Shown here: positions 19,267-28,641 of the stretch, piece after piece
Layout of the letters: the number at the start of each line of letters is the position of its first letter
How positions within the stretch are numbered: position 1 is the first letter of the stretch
NCBI RefSeq assembly: GCF_038002225.1
Contig: NZ_JBBOCA010000001.1
Location: 1,302,001-1,366,000, forward strand
Length of the DNA: 64,000 nt
Direction: 5' to 3'
From: Paenibacillus sp. FSL R7-0204
GTDB taxonomy: Bacteria > Bacillota > Bacilli > Paenibacillales > Paenibacillaceae
Notes under the pieces: generated by a model
What the model saw: only the letters and a program-made list of their open reading frames with translations
Databases searched by the model: none
What the model was told of the DNA's origin: nothing
Translations under genes and position numbers: made by a program

Positions 19267-21507
19267 TTATATAGTCCGCAAGCTCTTCAAACGCCGGTAG
19301 TCGGTAGGCGTTGTACCGAAGCTGCGCTTGAACATCCGGTGCAGGTAGGAGCTGCTGGTGAAGCCGCAGCGCTCGGCGATGGCGGTGACGGGCAGGTCGG
19401 TGTTCTCCAGCAGGGCGCACACTTCGCGCATCCGCACCTCCAGAATGACATCGACGATGCTGTTCATGGTCTGCTGCTTGTAGAGGCGGCTGATATAGAT
19501 GGGTGACATGTCCAGTTCATCGGCGATCTGGTTCAGGCTCAGATGAGGCTTCATGTAATCCTCATTAATCTTGGCGTTGATCTGGCAGATGAGGTCGTGC
19601 TGCTTAGTGTTCTTTTTGCCGGCCAGCTGCTCCTGCAGGGTATGGAAGAGAGCGGCGAAGGCCTCCTCCAGCTCCTCTATCGTCTCGATGGCATCCAGGC
19701 TGGGCAGCTCGGCCAACCCATCAATTTGTAAGCGGTTACGTTTTTGGATCGTATTTACGATCTCTCTGACAGTGACACTGAGCCTGGACACGGTTAACTG
19801 TGCGGTCTGATAAGGGAAGGCTCCGGTCTCGCGGATCATCGCGCTGAACTGTTCAGCAGCATCGTCGAGCTTGCCGCTTAGCAGCGCATCCGCCAGTTTT
19901 TTCTCCTTGTCCGCCGGATAATGATAAGTACTTGAATCTAGCGCACAGATGTCCCGGGCATTCAGGATGCAGCCATGCCCATAGAACAGGCGGTGATTCG
20001 ACGCCTCGCGGACCTGCTGATAGAGCTGATGCAGCTGGCTGGCATTACGGTCAATATGGCTGTAGGTCAGGGTGAGGCTGATCTTCAGATAGTCGGAGCA
20101 GGCTTGCTGAATCTGCCGGAGCAGGGCTTCGATTAGGCCGGTATCCGTATATTCCACGGGATCGATAATGTTCAGCAGCACCAGGATTCCGTCATCGTTC
20201 ATATCTACGGTCTCCACGCGGTAGGTCTGGCCGCAGATCTCGGAGGCGATGTTCATGATGGCGAACTTGGAGGCCAGCAGATACGAGGAGCGGGCTTCCC
20301 GGAATTCCCGGTAACGGTCAATCCGCAGCAGGATCAGCCGGTAATCATCATTGAAGGTGAAATGAATGCCGAGCTGGCGCAGCTTCTCGACCTGCTGCAT
20401 GGACTGCAGCGGCTTCAGGCCGAGGATCAGGTCCCGCAGTGTATTTTGCCGGATCATGAACATGCTGTCGCGCTTCTCGGTCTCCAGGATATGCATCTCG
20501 CTGACAATCCGGTTCATCGGCAGGTAGAGGCTTCTGGACATGATCCAGGAGAGACCTATGCCGGCCACCAGTACAAGACCTGCAATCAGCAGGGTGGTGT
20601 TGCGGATGTTGTTGGTCTGCTTCGTAATGATCTCATATGGCGTAATTCGTACATACTGCCAGCTTAGATCGTCCGGTGCTGTATATGAGATCAGTGAGTT
20701 CACGCCCCCGAAGGGAGCGATGAAATATCCGGCCTCCCGGCCCTTGATCCGCTGCTCGATGAATCCCGCTTCCTCCGGGGTAAGCTCCTGCTGCTTCAGG
20801 CTGTTGCTGGAGCGGAAGGCACCCTGATCATCCAGAATATAGGTCGCGCTGGTGGAATCCGCCGGGCTGGCGATCTCTTTGTTAATCCACGGAGCCGAAA
20901 TGTTGACAATCACCGCTGAATTAATCGCCCGGTCCCAGCCGATGGCATCCAGACACAGGAAGGTATAGGCACGGACCTGATCGTTCTCCTGGGCGCCGTT
21001 GGAATAGACCCTGGGAATTGGGGTGAACGCCTTATAGTTCTGATAGTGGCTCAGGATATCCAGAATGGAGGTATCGACCAGCTCCTTTTCGGTGTACACG
21101 CCGTTCTGGCCATGGGAGGAGGCAACATACAGCTGCCCGCCCTTGGGATTATATACATAGATGGATTCGATATAAGGCATGGAGCTTAGATAGTTGCCCA
21201 ACTCTGACATGGCGGCGGTGACATCATAGATGTCCGGCTTATCGTAGAACACGATTTTGGAGATGGTACTGTTGCGGTAGATTTGAAAAGAAAGCGATTG
21301 CGCAGCATCCGTCATGTTCACGACCTCCCGGCTGGTCTGTGTGAGGTTGCCGAGGTCGGACTGGAAGGTCTGTTTCTTTTCTACGCCGATATAGTAATTG
21401 TAATAAATGATGGTGGAGACCAGAAAGGTTAAGGATACGCAAAGCGTTATGCTCACTAGCAGTCTGCTGTACAGTGCCCGTTGATTGCCGATCTTGTTCA
21501 GTCTCAT
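19267..21507 (-). CDS. Membrane-anchored AraC-type regulator (YesN/YtdP-like)
   Basis: A 746-residue one-component regulator. One transmembrane segment lies at residues 16-38, an extracellular Cache-like sensor domain runs to about 300, and a second transmembrane segment lies at about 307-330. A large cytoplasmic linker follows, then an AraC double helix-turn-helix in the last 100 residues (LSLNQIADELDMSPIYISRLYKQQ, LPVTAIAERCGFTSSSYLHRMFKRSFGTTPTDYRRL). In Paenibacillus such proteins sense extracellular sugars and control nearby ABC transporter genes. The transporter at 14.5-18.2 kb is the nearest candidate target, but the gene is not adjacent to it. Confidence 0.85.
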   Translation of the reverse strand: MRLNKIGNQRALYSRLLVSITLCVSLTFLVSTIIYYNYYIGVEKKQTFQSDLGNLTQTSREVVNMTDAAQSLSFQIYRNSTISKIVFYDKPDIYDVTAAMSELGNYLSSMPYIESIYVYNPKGGQLYVASSHGQNGVYTEKELVDTSILDILSHYQNYKAFTPIPRVYSNGAQENDQVRAYTFLCLDAIGWDRAINSAVIVNISAPWINKEIASPADSTSATYILDDQGAFRSSNSLKQQELTPEEAGFIEQRIKGREAGYFIAPFGGVNSLISYTAPDDLSWQYVRITPYEIITKQTNNIRNTTLLIAGLVLVAGIGLSWIMSRSLYLPMNRIVSEMHILETEKRDSMFMIRQNTLRDLILGLKPLQSMQQVEKLRQLGIHFTFNDDYRLILLRIDRYREFREARSSYLLASKFAIMNIASEICGQTYRVETVDMNDDGILVLLNIIDPVEYTDTGLIEALLRQIQQACSDYLKISLTLTYSHIDRNASQLHQLYQQVREASNHRLFYGHGCILNARDICALDSSTYHYPADKEKKLADALLSGKLDDAAEQFSAMIRETGAFPYQTAQLTVSRLSVTVREIVNTIQKRNRLQIDGLAELPSLDAIETIEELEEAFAALFHTLQEQLAGKKNTKQHDLICQINAKINEDYMKPHLSLNQIADELDMSPIYISRLYKQQTMNSIVDVILEVRMREVCALLENTDLPVTAIAERCGFTSSSYLHRMFKRSFGTTPTDYRRLKSLRTI

Positions 21508-21565
21508 CCAAGTAGCCCCCCTGACTCACTGTGTATTTTTGCGGGTACCGTCCTTTGTCTTAAAT

Positions 21566-21600
21566 GTTCATAGTACGATTATAAGCTCCAGCCTATGAAC
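21566..21600 (-). promoter_or_regulatory. Inverted repeat around a -10 element before the membrane AraC gene
   Basis: GTTCATAG (21566-21573) and CTATGAAC (21593-21600) form a perfect 8-base inverted repeat. On the minus strand the interval between them contains TATAAT, so the repeat brackets the probable core promoter. Upstream, ACAGTGAACA occurs twice (about 21626 and 21648), possible activator sites. Confidence 0.45.
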
Positions 21601-21708
21601 AGGACAGTGGAACAAGCTTACAACAGTGAACAGGCCGGACCCCTGCACAGTGAACAAATACAAGATTCGTGTACAAAAGCTACTTGTTAGTCGGGATGGG
21701 ACTATTCC

Positions 21709-22464
21709 CTATATCACTCTGCTCTGTATGCGGAAGGTGCGCGGGGAGAGGCCAATCTCCCTTTTGAACATATTGCAGAACTGGGCGTCGTTGACGAATC
21801 CGGCTGCAGCCGAGACCTCGGAAATATGCATTTGGCTGTGCAGGAGGAGCGACTTGGCATAATCCAGGCGTTTTAGTAAAAGATAACGGTGGGGAGAGTG
21901 CATGAACCGCTCCTTGAACAGATGCCGGAAGCGGTCGTAGCTGTAGCCGGACATCTCTGCCAGCGAAGCCACCGAGAGCTTGTGGCGGTAATGCTCGTCC
22001 ATATAATTGAGCACATACTGCATCTGATCCTCTGCCGGGGAATGGAAACCGGAGGCGCTGAGCAGTCGCTGGAGATAGACGGTAATTTCACTCATCTGCA
22101 GATTCAGCAGCTCGCTGAACCCGTCGCGCTTGCGCTTGAACTCGGCGCTCATCCGCTGCAGGGTCTGTAGTACTGTGTGCTCTTTATCGTCGTCAAACAC
22201 ACCGGACAGCGAATTAATCACCGGATTGCCGCAGTGAAAGCCGACGAACAGCACCTCCGGGCTGGGCTGATGATTCTCGTCATGCTTGAAGCCTGCCGGA
22301 ATGAGGGCGAAGGTAGAGGGCCGGAAGTGATAGCTGCGCTGGCCGATGCTGCAAGTACCCTGGCCATGGATATAATAGACAAGCTCGAAGCACTCATGCT
22401 GGTGCGGAGGGATGTAGGTACCCGCTTCATGTTCTGCATTTACAATATATAGGACACGATCCAT
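21709..22464 (-). CDS. AraC family regulator with cupin domain
   Basis: A 251-residue regulator. The N-terminal cupin domain contains the His-rich strand pattern PPHQHECFELVYYIHGQG and FRPSTFALIPAGFKH. The C-terminal AraC double helix-turn-helix reads LSVASLAEMSGYSYDRFRHLFKERF and HISEVSAAAGFVNDAQFCNMFKREIG. It is divergent from the nucleoside uptake operon, across a 326-base region, and is its most likely regulator. Confidence 0.87.
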   Translation of the reverse strand: MDRVLYIVNAEHEAGTYIPPHQHECFELVYYIHGQGTCSIGQRSYHFRPSTFALIPAGFKHDENHQPSPEVLFVGFHCGNPVINSLSGVFDDDKEHTVLQTLQRMSAEFKRKRDGFSELLNLQMSEITVYLQRLLSASGFHSPAEDQMQYVLNYMDEHYRHKLSVASLAEMSGYSYDRFRHLFKERFMHSPHRYLLLKRLDYAKSLLLHSQMHISEVSAAAGFVNDAQFCNMFKREIGLSPRTFRIQSRVI

Positions 22465-22790
22465 GATGAGCCTCCTTTGAACGTCATTTAGCCGAATCGT
22501 ACAAAAACATGACCGAAAATATATAAATATTTATGTTTTCATTTGATATGATCTTATCAATAAAACCGAAGATTCTCAACTGGACTGGCCATCTTGTTCG
22601 GATATTTTACGGTTTTTTAGCGAAATGTAACATGAAATGTTTGGTTTTCAGAGTAAATCGCTTATTTTCAGAATTTCAACAGTCGCTTATTCATGCTGCC
22701 CGATTCGAAGGGACCAACAAAACGTGTAATTGGGATTTTATGCTATTCAGCAGGGTGGATCTATTACAAATAGGGGTGTGAACTTAGAAA
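22465..22790. other. 326-base divergent promoter region of the nucleoside operon
   Basis: AT-rich. It contains a TTGATA/TATCAA inverted repeat at 22543-22560 and several CCGAA motifs (22492, 22512, 22566) plus an inverted TTCGG at 22597, partly resembling PurR boxes but with wrong spacing. No purine riboswitch core was seen. The long leader before the BMP gene has no further recognised structure. Confidence 0.35.
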
Positions 22791-23933
22791 ATGAAAAAGA
22801 AAATGCTCACTTTAATGTTACTGGCAGTTATGGTACTGGTCGCTGCATGCGGGAACAACAAGTCCGGGAACGGGAATGGTGCGACAGCAACTCCGGGAAC
22901 GGATGCGGAAGGCGGCGGCGCGGCTGCGGGGGACAAGCTCAAGGTAGTGCTGCTAATTCCGGGGACGCTGGGGGACAAGTCGTTTTTTGATGCGGCGAAC
23001 AATGGTCTGCAGAAGGTGAAAAGCGAGCTTGGCGCAGAAACGAAGGTTGTGGAAATGGGCGCTGACAAGACGAAATGGGAGCCGACTTTTAATGATATCG
23101 CTGCTGAGGATTGGGATGTTGTCATCTCCGGCGGCTCGGAAATTACAGAAATGTTCAATGCAACGGCTGAAGCGAATCCTGATAAAAAATTCATCAACTA
23201 TGATACTGACATCGAGGAAGCGCCTGCCAATATGTACAATATGTCTTACTCGACCAATGAGGTCTCCTTCCTGGCCGGAGCGGCTGCGGCGCTTGCTACC
23301 CAGTCCGATATGCCTAATGCCAATAAGGACAATGTGATCGGATTCCTGGGCGGAATGGACATTCCCGGCATCAATGCCTTCCTGGTTGGTTACATTCAGG
23401 GAGCGCAGTATGTGGATCCGGAAGTGAAGGTAGCTGTCTCTTATGCCGGAGATTTCGTAAACCCTGCCAAGGGCAAGGAATTGTCGCTGATCCAGTATAA
23501 CTCGGGCGTGGATATTATCTTCAACGTGGCGGGCGGTACGGGCCTTGGTATCTTCGATGCAGCGAAGGAAAAGAACAAATATGCAATCGGCGTCGATTCT
23601 GACCAGGCGATGCTGTTGAAGGATACGGATAGTGCGAAGGCCAACCTGATCGTTACTTCCGCGATTAAAAAGATCGATTCCGCCATCCTTGGTGCAGTGA
23701 AGAAACTGCAGGACGGCACGCTTGAAATGGGTAAACGCGATGTGCTTGGCTTTGTCGAAGACGGCGTAGGCATTGCCGAGAACGAGATCTACAAGGCGGC
23801 ATTCCCGGCGGAATTGCAGACCAAGATTGAAGAAGTGAAGCAGAAGCTGATCAATAAGGAAATTAAGGTGGATAACGCAATGGGTATGGAGACTTCTGAA
23901 GTGGAAGCCATCCGTAATGCCGTTAAACCTTAA
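22791..23933 (+). CDS. bmpA: BMP-family nucleoside-binding lipoprotein
   Basis: A 380-residue basic membrane protein/PnrA-type binding protein. The lipobox VAAC gives Cys20 as the lipid anchor. The family core is evident: LLIPGTLGDKSFFDAANNGLQ, SGGSEITEMF, YSTNEVSFLAGAAAAL, GFLGGMDIPGINAFLVGY and a C-terminal ALRNAVKP-like end. These proteins bind purine or pyrimidine nucleosides for import. It is the first gene of a BMP-ATPase-permease-permease operon. Confidence 0.92.
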   Translation: MKKKMLTLMLLAVMVLVAACGNNKSGNGNGATATPGTDAEGGGAAAGDKLKVVLLIPGTLGDKSFFDAANNGLQKVKSELGAETKVVEMGADKTKWEPTFNDIAAEDWDVVISGGSEITEMFNATAEANPDKKFINYDTDIEEAPANMYNMSYSTNEVSFLAGAAAALATQSDMPNANKDNVIGFLGGMDIPGINAFLVGYIQGAQYVDPEVKVAVSYAGDFVNPAKGKELSLIQYNSGVDIIFNVAGGTGLGIFDAAKEKNKYAIGVDSDQAMLLKDTDSAKANLIVTSAIKKIDSAILGAVKKLQDGTLEMGKRDVLGFVEDGVGIAENEIYKAAFPAELQTKIEEVKQKLINKEIKVDNAMGMETSEVEAIRNAVKP

Positions 23934-23973
23934 GGACATGAATAAAACTTTGGTTGAAAGGCGTTGATGACCC

Positions 23974-25536
23974 ATGGCAAATGCTCTGCTGGAAATGCGG
24001 GGAATCACCAAAGTGTATCCGAACGGTGTGGTTGCCAACAAGGATGTTGAGTTCTCTCTGCGCGAAGGCGAGATCCATGCGATTGCGGGGGAGAACGGAG
24101 CCGGTAAATCGACTCTGATGAAAATTATGTTCGGAATGGAGAGCCCGAGCGAAGGCGGGCTCTATATCCGGGGAGAGCAAGTGAAGCTGCAGTCCCCGCA
24201 GGACGCAATTGACCGCGGCATTGGTATGGTGCATCAGCATTTCATGCTGGTGCCTTCTTTTACGGTGGCGGAGAATATGGTGCTGGGAATGGAGCCGAAG
24301 AAGGGCGTGGGCTTCAATTATGCAGAGGCTGTACGTCTGACGGAAGCAACTGCACGTAAATATAATCTCTCGGTGAATGCCAAGGCGAAGGTGGAGGACC
24401 TGAGCGTCGGCATGAAGCAGAAGGTGGAAATTCTGAAGGCACTGGTGCGCGGGGCCAAGATACTCATCCTCGATGAGCCGACAGCGGTGCTGACTCCGCA
24501 GGAGACGGAGGAACTGTTCCATGAACTGCAGCAGCTCAAGGAGCAGGGACACACAATTGTGTTCATCTCGCACAAGCTGAAGGAGGTCAAGGCCATCTGT
24601 GACCGGATTACCATCATGCGCGGCGGCCGGAGTGAAGGCGTCTTCGAGACCAAGGAAGTAACGGAGCAGGAGATTTCGCGGCTGATGGTGGGCCGGGATG
24701 TGGTGCTGAAGTATGACAAAAGCGATCTTCCCTACGGCAAGCCGGTGCTTGCGGTGGAAGGGCTGAGCGTCTCAGACAGCCAGGGCAAAGCGCTGCTCTC
24801 CGAGATCAGCTTCTCGGTCCGTGAAGGCCAGATTGTCGGCATCGCCGGCGTTGAAGGGAACGGACAGACGCAGCTGATCGAGGCGCTGACCGGCGGCCTG
24901 CGCGGGGTTGGCGGCAGCGGGTCGGTACAGGTGAAGGGGAAGGATATCCGTGAGCTGGATATTCTGGACATCCGCAACCTGGGAGTATCCTATATCCCTG
25001 AGGACCGGATGCGCCAGGGCTCTGCCGGAGAAGCCAGCATTGCCGACAACCTGATCTCCACGCGCTACCGCCAGAAGGATATGAATAAAGGGCCATTTCT
25101 GCACGGGTCCAGAATTGCTGCGCTGGCCTCTGCGCTGGTGGAGGAATTCAAGGTGCGGTGCTCCGGTCCGCAGCAGCCAATCGGCATGCTGTCCGGCGGT
25201 AACATGCAGAAGGTGGTCGTAGCCAGGGAGTGCTCCACGAATCCGCAGCTGCTGATCGCTGAGCAGCCGACCCGGGGTGTTGATATCGGGGCTGCCCAGT
25301 TCATTCACCAGAAGCTGCTGGAGCTGCGTTCGGCGAACTGTGCGACGCTGCTGGTATCGGCAGATCTGAATGAAATTCTGGAGCTGAGCGACAGTCTTCT
25401 CGTGATGTATGAGGGCCAGATTGTTGCCTATTTCGAACATCCGTCAGCAGTCGGTGAGGAAGAGCTGGGGCTCTACATGCTGGGAATTAACCGGCAGGAC
25501 AAAGAGCAGACCGGGAGGGCCGCAAATCATGTTTAA
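23974..25536 (+). CDS. nupO: ABC transporter ATPase for nucleosides (NupA/YufO type)
   Basis: A 520-residue tandem ABC protein of the carbohydrate-uptake type 2. The first domain has Walker A GENGAGKST (about 41) and signature LSVGMKQK (about 144). The second has the degenerate P-loop GVEGNGQTQ (about 291) and signature LSGGNMQK (about 405), with GVDIGAAQFIHQ near the end. This asymmetry is normal for the family. It follows the BMP lipoprotein by 40 bases and overlaps the next permease by eight bases. Confidence 0.9.
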   Translation: MANALLEMRGITKVYPNGVVANKDVEFSLREGEIHAIAGENGAGKSTLMKIMFGMESPSEGGLYIRGEQVKLQSPQDAIDRGIGMVHQHFMLVPSFTVAENMVLGMEPKKGVGFNYAEAVRLTEATARKYNLSVNAKAKVEDLSVGMKQKVEILKALVRGAKILILDEPTAVLTPQETEELFHELQQLKEQGHTIVFISHKLKEVKAICDRITIMRGGRSEGVFETKEVTEQEISRLMVGRDVVLKYDKSDLPYGKPVLAVEGLSVSDSQGKALLSEISFSVREGQIVGIAGVEGNGQTQLIEALTGGLRGVGGSGSVQVKGKDIRELDILDIRNLGVSYIPEDRMRQGSAGEASIADNLISTRYRQKDMNKGPFLHGSRIAALASALVEEFKVRCSGPQQPIGMLSGGNMQKVVVARECSTNPQLLIAEQPTRGVDIGAAQFIHQKLLELRSANCATLLVSADLNEILELSDSLLVMYEGQIVAYFEHPSAVGEEELGLYMLGINRQDKEQTGRAANHV

Positions 25537-26575
25537 AGTCAAATATTTCGAGGCGATCCGCACAGCGGCGGTCATCGTCATTGCACTTATTATCGCGTTC
25601 CTGATCATCTCGCTGGTCAGTGACCACCCGGTGAAGACGATCGGAATCTTCCTCTGGGAGCCGTTGTCCACGAAGGGCCATATCGGCAACGTCATTGAAA
25701 TGGCGATCCCGCTGATGTTCACCGGTCTTGCGGTCTCTCTGCTGTTCCGGGCCAATATGTTCAACCTGGGGGCAGAAGGAATCTTTTATTTCTCCGGAGT
25801 GGTGACTACTGCACTGGCGATTCATCTCAGCCTGAACAGCTGGTTCCATCCGGTAGTGGCGATTCTTGCAGGCTCCATCGTGGGGGCGCTGCTCTCGGCC
25901 ATCCCCGGTATTCTCAAGGCCAAGTGGAATGCGAATGAGCTGGTGACCTCTCTGATGTTCAATAACATCCTGTTCGGGGTGGGGCTGTACCTGCTGAACT
26001 ATCATCTGCGGGATGCTAAGGCGTTTGCCAACGTTTCTTTTAAATTTGAGAAAACGGCCCAGCTCAGCAAGCTGTTTGCAGGGACGCGGATTCACACCGG
26101 ACTTATTATTGTGCTGGTGCTTATCGTACTGGCCCATCTGTTCCTCTACAAGACCAAATGGGGCTACGAGCTGCGGATGACCGGGGTTAACCGGGATTTC
26201 GCCCGTTATTCGGGGATGAAGACGGCCAAGGTGATCATTCTGGTCCATCTGATCGCCGGGTTCATTGCCGGTATGGGCGGCTCGGTGGAGGTGCTCGGGA
26301 TGTACAGCCGGTTTCAGTGGACCTCCTTGCCGGGCTACGGTATGGATGGTGCTCTGGTGGCCATGCTGGCCAAGAATAATCCGTTCTCCGTCATTGTCTC
26401 GGCGCTCTTCCTGGCCTATATCCGCATTGGCGCCGATATGATGTCACGCCTTTCCGATGTGCCGTCCGAGATGATCTCAATTATCCAGGCTGTCATTATT
26501 CTGCTGATATCCGCTGAGCAGTTCCTCAAGTTCTGGAAGAACCGCATGCTGCTGAAGGAGGCGAAGGAAGCATGA
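25529..26575 (+). CDS. nupP: Nucleoside ABC transporter permease 1 (NupP/YufP type)
   Basis: A 348-residue permease of the BPD_transp_2 (CUT2) type with about ten hydrophobic segments and the signature NLGAEGIFYFSGVV. The start ATG at 25529 has GGGAGG ten bases upstream and lies inside the last codons of the ATPase gene, so translation is coupled. It pairs with the next gene as the channel. Confidence 0.9.
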   Translation: MFKVKYFEAIRTAAVIVIALIIAFLIISLVSDHPVKTIGIFLWEPLSTKGHIGNVIEMAIPLMFTGLAVSLLFRANMFNLGAEGIFYFSGVVTTALAIHLSLNSWFHPVVAILAGSIVGALLSAIPGILKAKWNANELVTSLMFNNILFGVGLYLLNYHLRDAKAFANVSFKFEKTAQLSKLFAGTRIHTGLIIVLVLIVLAHLFLYKTKWGYELRMTGVNRDFARYSGMKTAKVIILVHLIAGFIAGMGGSVEVLGMYSRFQWTSLPGYGMDGALVAMLAKNNPFSVIVSALFLAYIRIGADMMSRLSDVPSEMISIIQAVIILLISAEQFLKFWKNRMLLKEAKEA

Positions 26576-27510
26576 ACAGTCTGCTGAATGTCATACTGAC
26601 CACGGATTTTGCCTTCTCTGTCCTGCGTGTAACCACGCCTATACTGTTCGCTGCACTGGGGGCGCTGATCTCGAACCGTGCCGGAATTATCAACATCGGA
26701 ATGGAAGGGATCATGCTGGTCTCGGCGCTGGCCGGGGTTATCGTGAGTGCCTACACGCAGAGTGCCTGGGTGGGGCTGCTTGGGGCGGTGCTGTCGGGAA
26801 CGCTGATTGCGGGGATTCTGGCTTTTTTCACCTTAAAATTCAAGACCCATATTATTCTCGGCGGGGTGGCGATCAATATGTTCGCTTCCGGCGGTACGGT
26901 CTTTATTCTGTATCTGCTGAGCGGGGACAAAGGATCTTCCACCTCCTTAGCGAGTAAAGTGCTGCCGAGTATAGATATTCCGCTCCTGCAGGATATTCCG
27001 GTACTGGGCCCGATTCTGTCGGGGCACCACATTCTGACGTATTTCTCTATACTGTCAGTGCTCGTAGTCTACTATCTGCTCAACCGTACACCGCTGGGAC
27101 TGCGAATCCGCTCTGTGGGCGAGAATCCGCATGCTGCCCAGTCAGTAGGTGTCAGTGTGGTCCGCATTCAGTACAGCGCGCTGCTGCTCAGCGGCTTCTT
27201 CGCCAGTCTGGGCGGAGCCTATATGTCGATGGGCTACCTGTCGCTGTTCACCCGTGATATGATCGCCGGCCGGGGGTGGATTGCCATTGCCGCTGAATCC
27301 ATGGGCCGCAGCACCACCGTGGGCACAGCGCTAACCTCACTGCTCTTCGGCGCAGCTGACGCGCTCTCCAATGCTCTGCAGGTGCTGAAGATTCCGGCGG
27401 AGCTGATCGCTACGCTGCCTTATGTGGCAACGGTGATCGGTCTGATTATCTACGCCATCTCGGAGACACGGAAGAAGAATAAGAAGCTGAAGGCTACTAT
27501 TACGAAATAA
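26572..27510 (+). CDS. nupQ: Nucleoside ABC transporter permease 2 (NupQ/YufQ type)
   Basis: A 312-residue CUT2-type permease with the motif SNRAGIINIGMEGIMLVSAL near the N-terminus and GENPHAAQSVGVSV in the cytoplasmic loop. Its ATG overlaps the stop of the first permease (ATGA), indicating translational coupling and equal stoichiometry. Confidence 0.9.
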   Translation: MNSLLNVILTTDFAFSVLRVTTPILFAALGALISNRAGIINIGMEGIMLVSALAGVIVSAYTQSAWVGLLGAVLSGTLIAGILAFFTLKFKTHIILGGVAINMFASGGTVFILYLLSGDKGSSTSLASKVLPSIDIPLLQDIPVLGPILSGHHILTYFSILSVLVVYYLLNRTPLGLRIRSVGENPHAAQSVGVSVVRIQYSALLLSGFFASLGGAYMSMGYLSLFTRDMIAGRGWIAIAAESMGRSTTVGTALTSLLFGAADALSNALQVLKIPAELIATLPYVATVIGLIIYAISETRKKNKKLKATITK

Positions 27511-27516
27511 ACCAGG

Positions 27517-27648
27517 TAGATAAGACGCACGAAAGAAATTAACGAAAAGCAAAAAGAAGCGGTCTGGTGACAACAGCGGCCGGAAGTCCAAATGTTCACC
27601 GCAGTGACGACCAAGCTTGGAGTTCAACTCTTAAGTGCGTCTTATCTA
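27517..27648 (+). other. Intergenic element closed by a 14-bp perfect inverted repeat
   Basis: TAGATAAGACGCAC (27517-27530) and its exact complement (27635-27648) enclose 104 bases lying between the second permease and the nucleoside hydrolase gene. Inside are CCAAGCTTGG, GAGTTcAACTC and a GGTGA...TCACC pair. The closing stem has no U run, so it is not a simple terminator. It could be a structured mRNA element (processing site, riboswitch) or a miniature inverted-repeat element. Confidence 0.55.
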
Positions 27649-27681
27649 GCCACTCACAACTAATACAAGGGAGCGACAACG

Positions 27682-28638
27682 ATGCCAACACCTATCATTA
27701 TTGATTGCGATCCGGGGCATGACGACGCGATTGCCATTCTGCTTGCGCTGGCACATCCGGGAGAGCTGGATATCCGGGGGATTACGACCGTTGGCGGTAA
27801 CCAGGTTCTGGATAAAATTACCGACAACGCACTCAAGATTCTCAGCTTTGTAAATGCAGATATTCCAGTAGCCAAGGGCGCGGCGGCGCCGCTGCTGGGC
27901 AAGCTTGTGACCGGGGAAGAAGCCCACGGGGAGTCCGGCATGGACGGCCCGGCGCTGCCGGCGAGCAAGTTCAAGCCCGTAGAGCAAGGGGCAGTGGAAT
28001 TCATGCTGGAGATTATCCGCGCTTCGGAAGAGAAGATCACCCTGGTGCCTACCGCTCCGCTGACGAATATCGCCCTGCTGATTACCGCTTACCCGGAAGT
28101 GAAGGAGCGGATCGAGAAGATCTCTCTTATGGGCGGCGGACTGGCTTACGGCAACGTGACCCGTACAGCGGAGTTCAATATTTATGTGGACCCGGAGGCG
28201 GCGCGGATCGTTTTTGAATCCGGTATTCCAATTGTTATGAGCGGACTGGATGTGACGGATAAGGCAGCGATCTTCGAAGAGGAAATTCAGGAGCTTAAGA
28301 CGCGTGGCCCCGTGTCCGTTATGGTCGGCGAGCTGCTGGATTTCTATTCGATCTACGGGAAGAAAATGGGCTTTGTCGGCAATGCACTGCATGACCCTTG
28401 CGCCATTGTCTGGTTGCTGCACCCGGAGCTGTTCGAATCCGAGCACCTGTATGTAACGGTAGAGACCGAAGGCAAGCTTACCCGCGGCATGACCGTGGCC
28501 GACCGCCGCAAGAAGCCGGACCAGCCTGCGAATACGGAGGTGCTGCTTGGGGTGGACCGCGAAGCCTTCATCAAGCTGCTATTTGATTCGTTGGACCGGT
28601 TAGACCGGCAGCTGGAGTCACCGGCTGGAGAATCTTAG
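27682..28638 (+). CDS. Inosine/uridine-preferring nucleoside hydrolase
   Basis: A 318-residue ribonucleoside hydrolase. The calcium-binding DCDPGHDD motif (residues 8-15) that defines the family is intact, as are the later TNIALL and TAEFNIYVDPEAA motifs. It cleaves nucleosides to free base and ribose in the cytoplasm (no signal peptide). GGGAG lies before the ATG. Its place after the transporter genes indicates salvage of imported nucleosides. Confidence 0.92.
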   Translation: MPTPIIIDCDPGHDDAIAILLALAHPGELDIRGITTVGGNQVLDKITDNALKILSFVNADIPVAKGAAAPLLGKLVTGEEAHGESGMDGPALPASKFKPVEQGAVEFMLEIIRASEEKITLVPTAPLTNIALLITAYPEVKERIEKISLMGGGLAYGNVTRTAEFNIYVDPEAARIVFESGIPIVMSGLDVTDKAAIFEEEIQELKTRGPVSVMVGELLDFYSIYGKKMGFVGNALHDPCAIVWLLHPELFESEHLYVTVETEGKLTRGMTVADRRKKPDQPANTEVLLGVDREAFIKLLFDSLDRLDRQLESPAGES

Positions 28639-28641
28639 CAG

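Noticed and set aside
22489..22602. CCGAA/TTCGG motifs resembling PurR boxes before the nucleoside operon
   Set aside because: The best inverted pair is about 30 bases apart between central positions, not the 16-17 typical of Bacillus PurR boxes, and flanking bases match poorly.
23923..26248. Long antisense ORFs across the nucleoside transporter genes
   Set aside because: Low-complexity His/Arg/Gln-rich translations typical of reverse frames of GC-rich genes; all lie within intact ABC genes.
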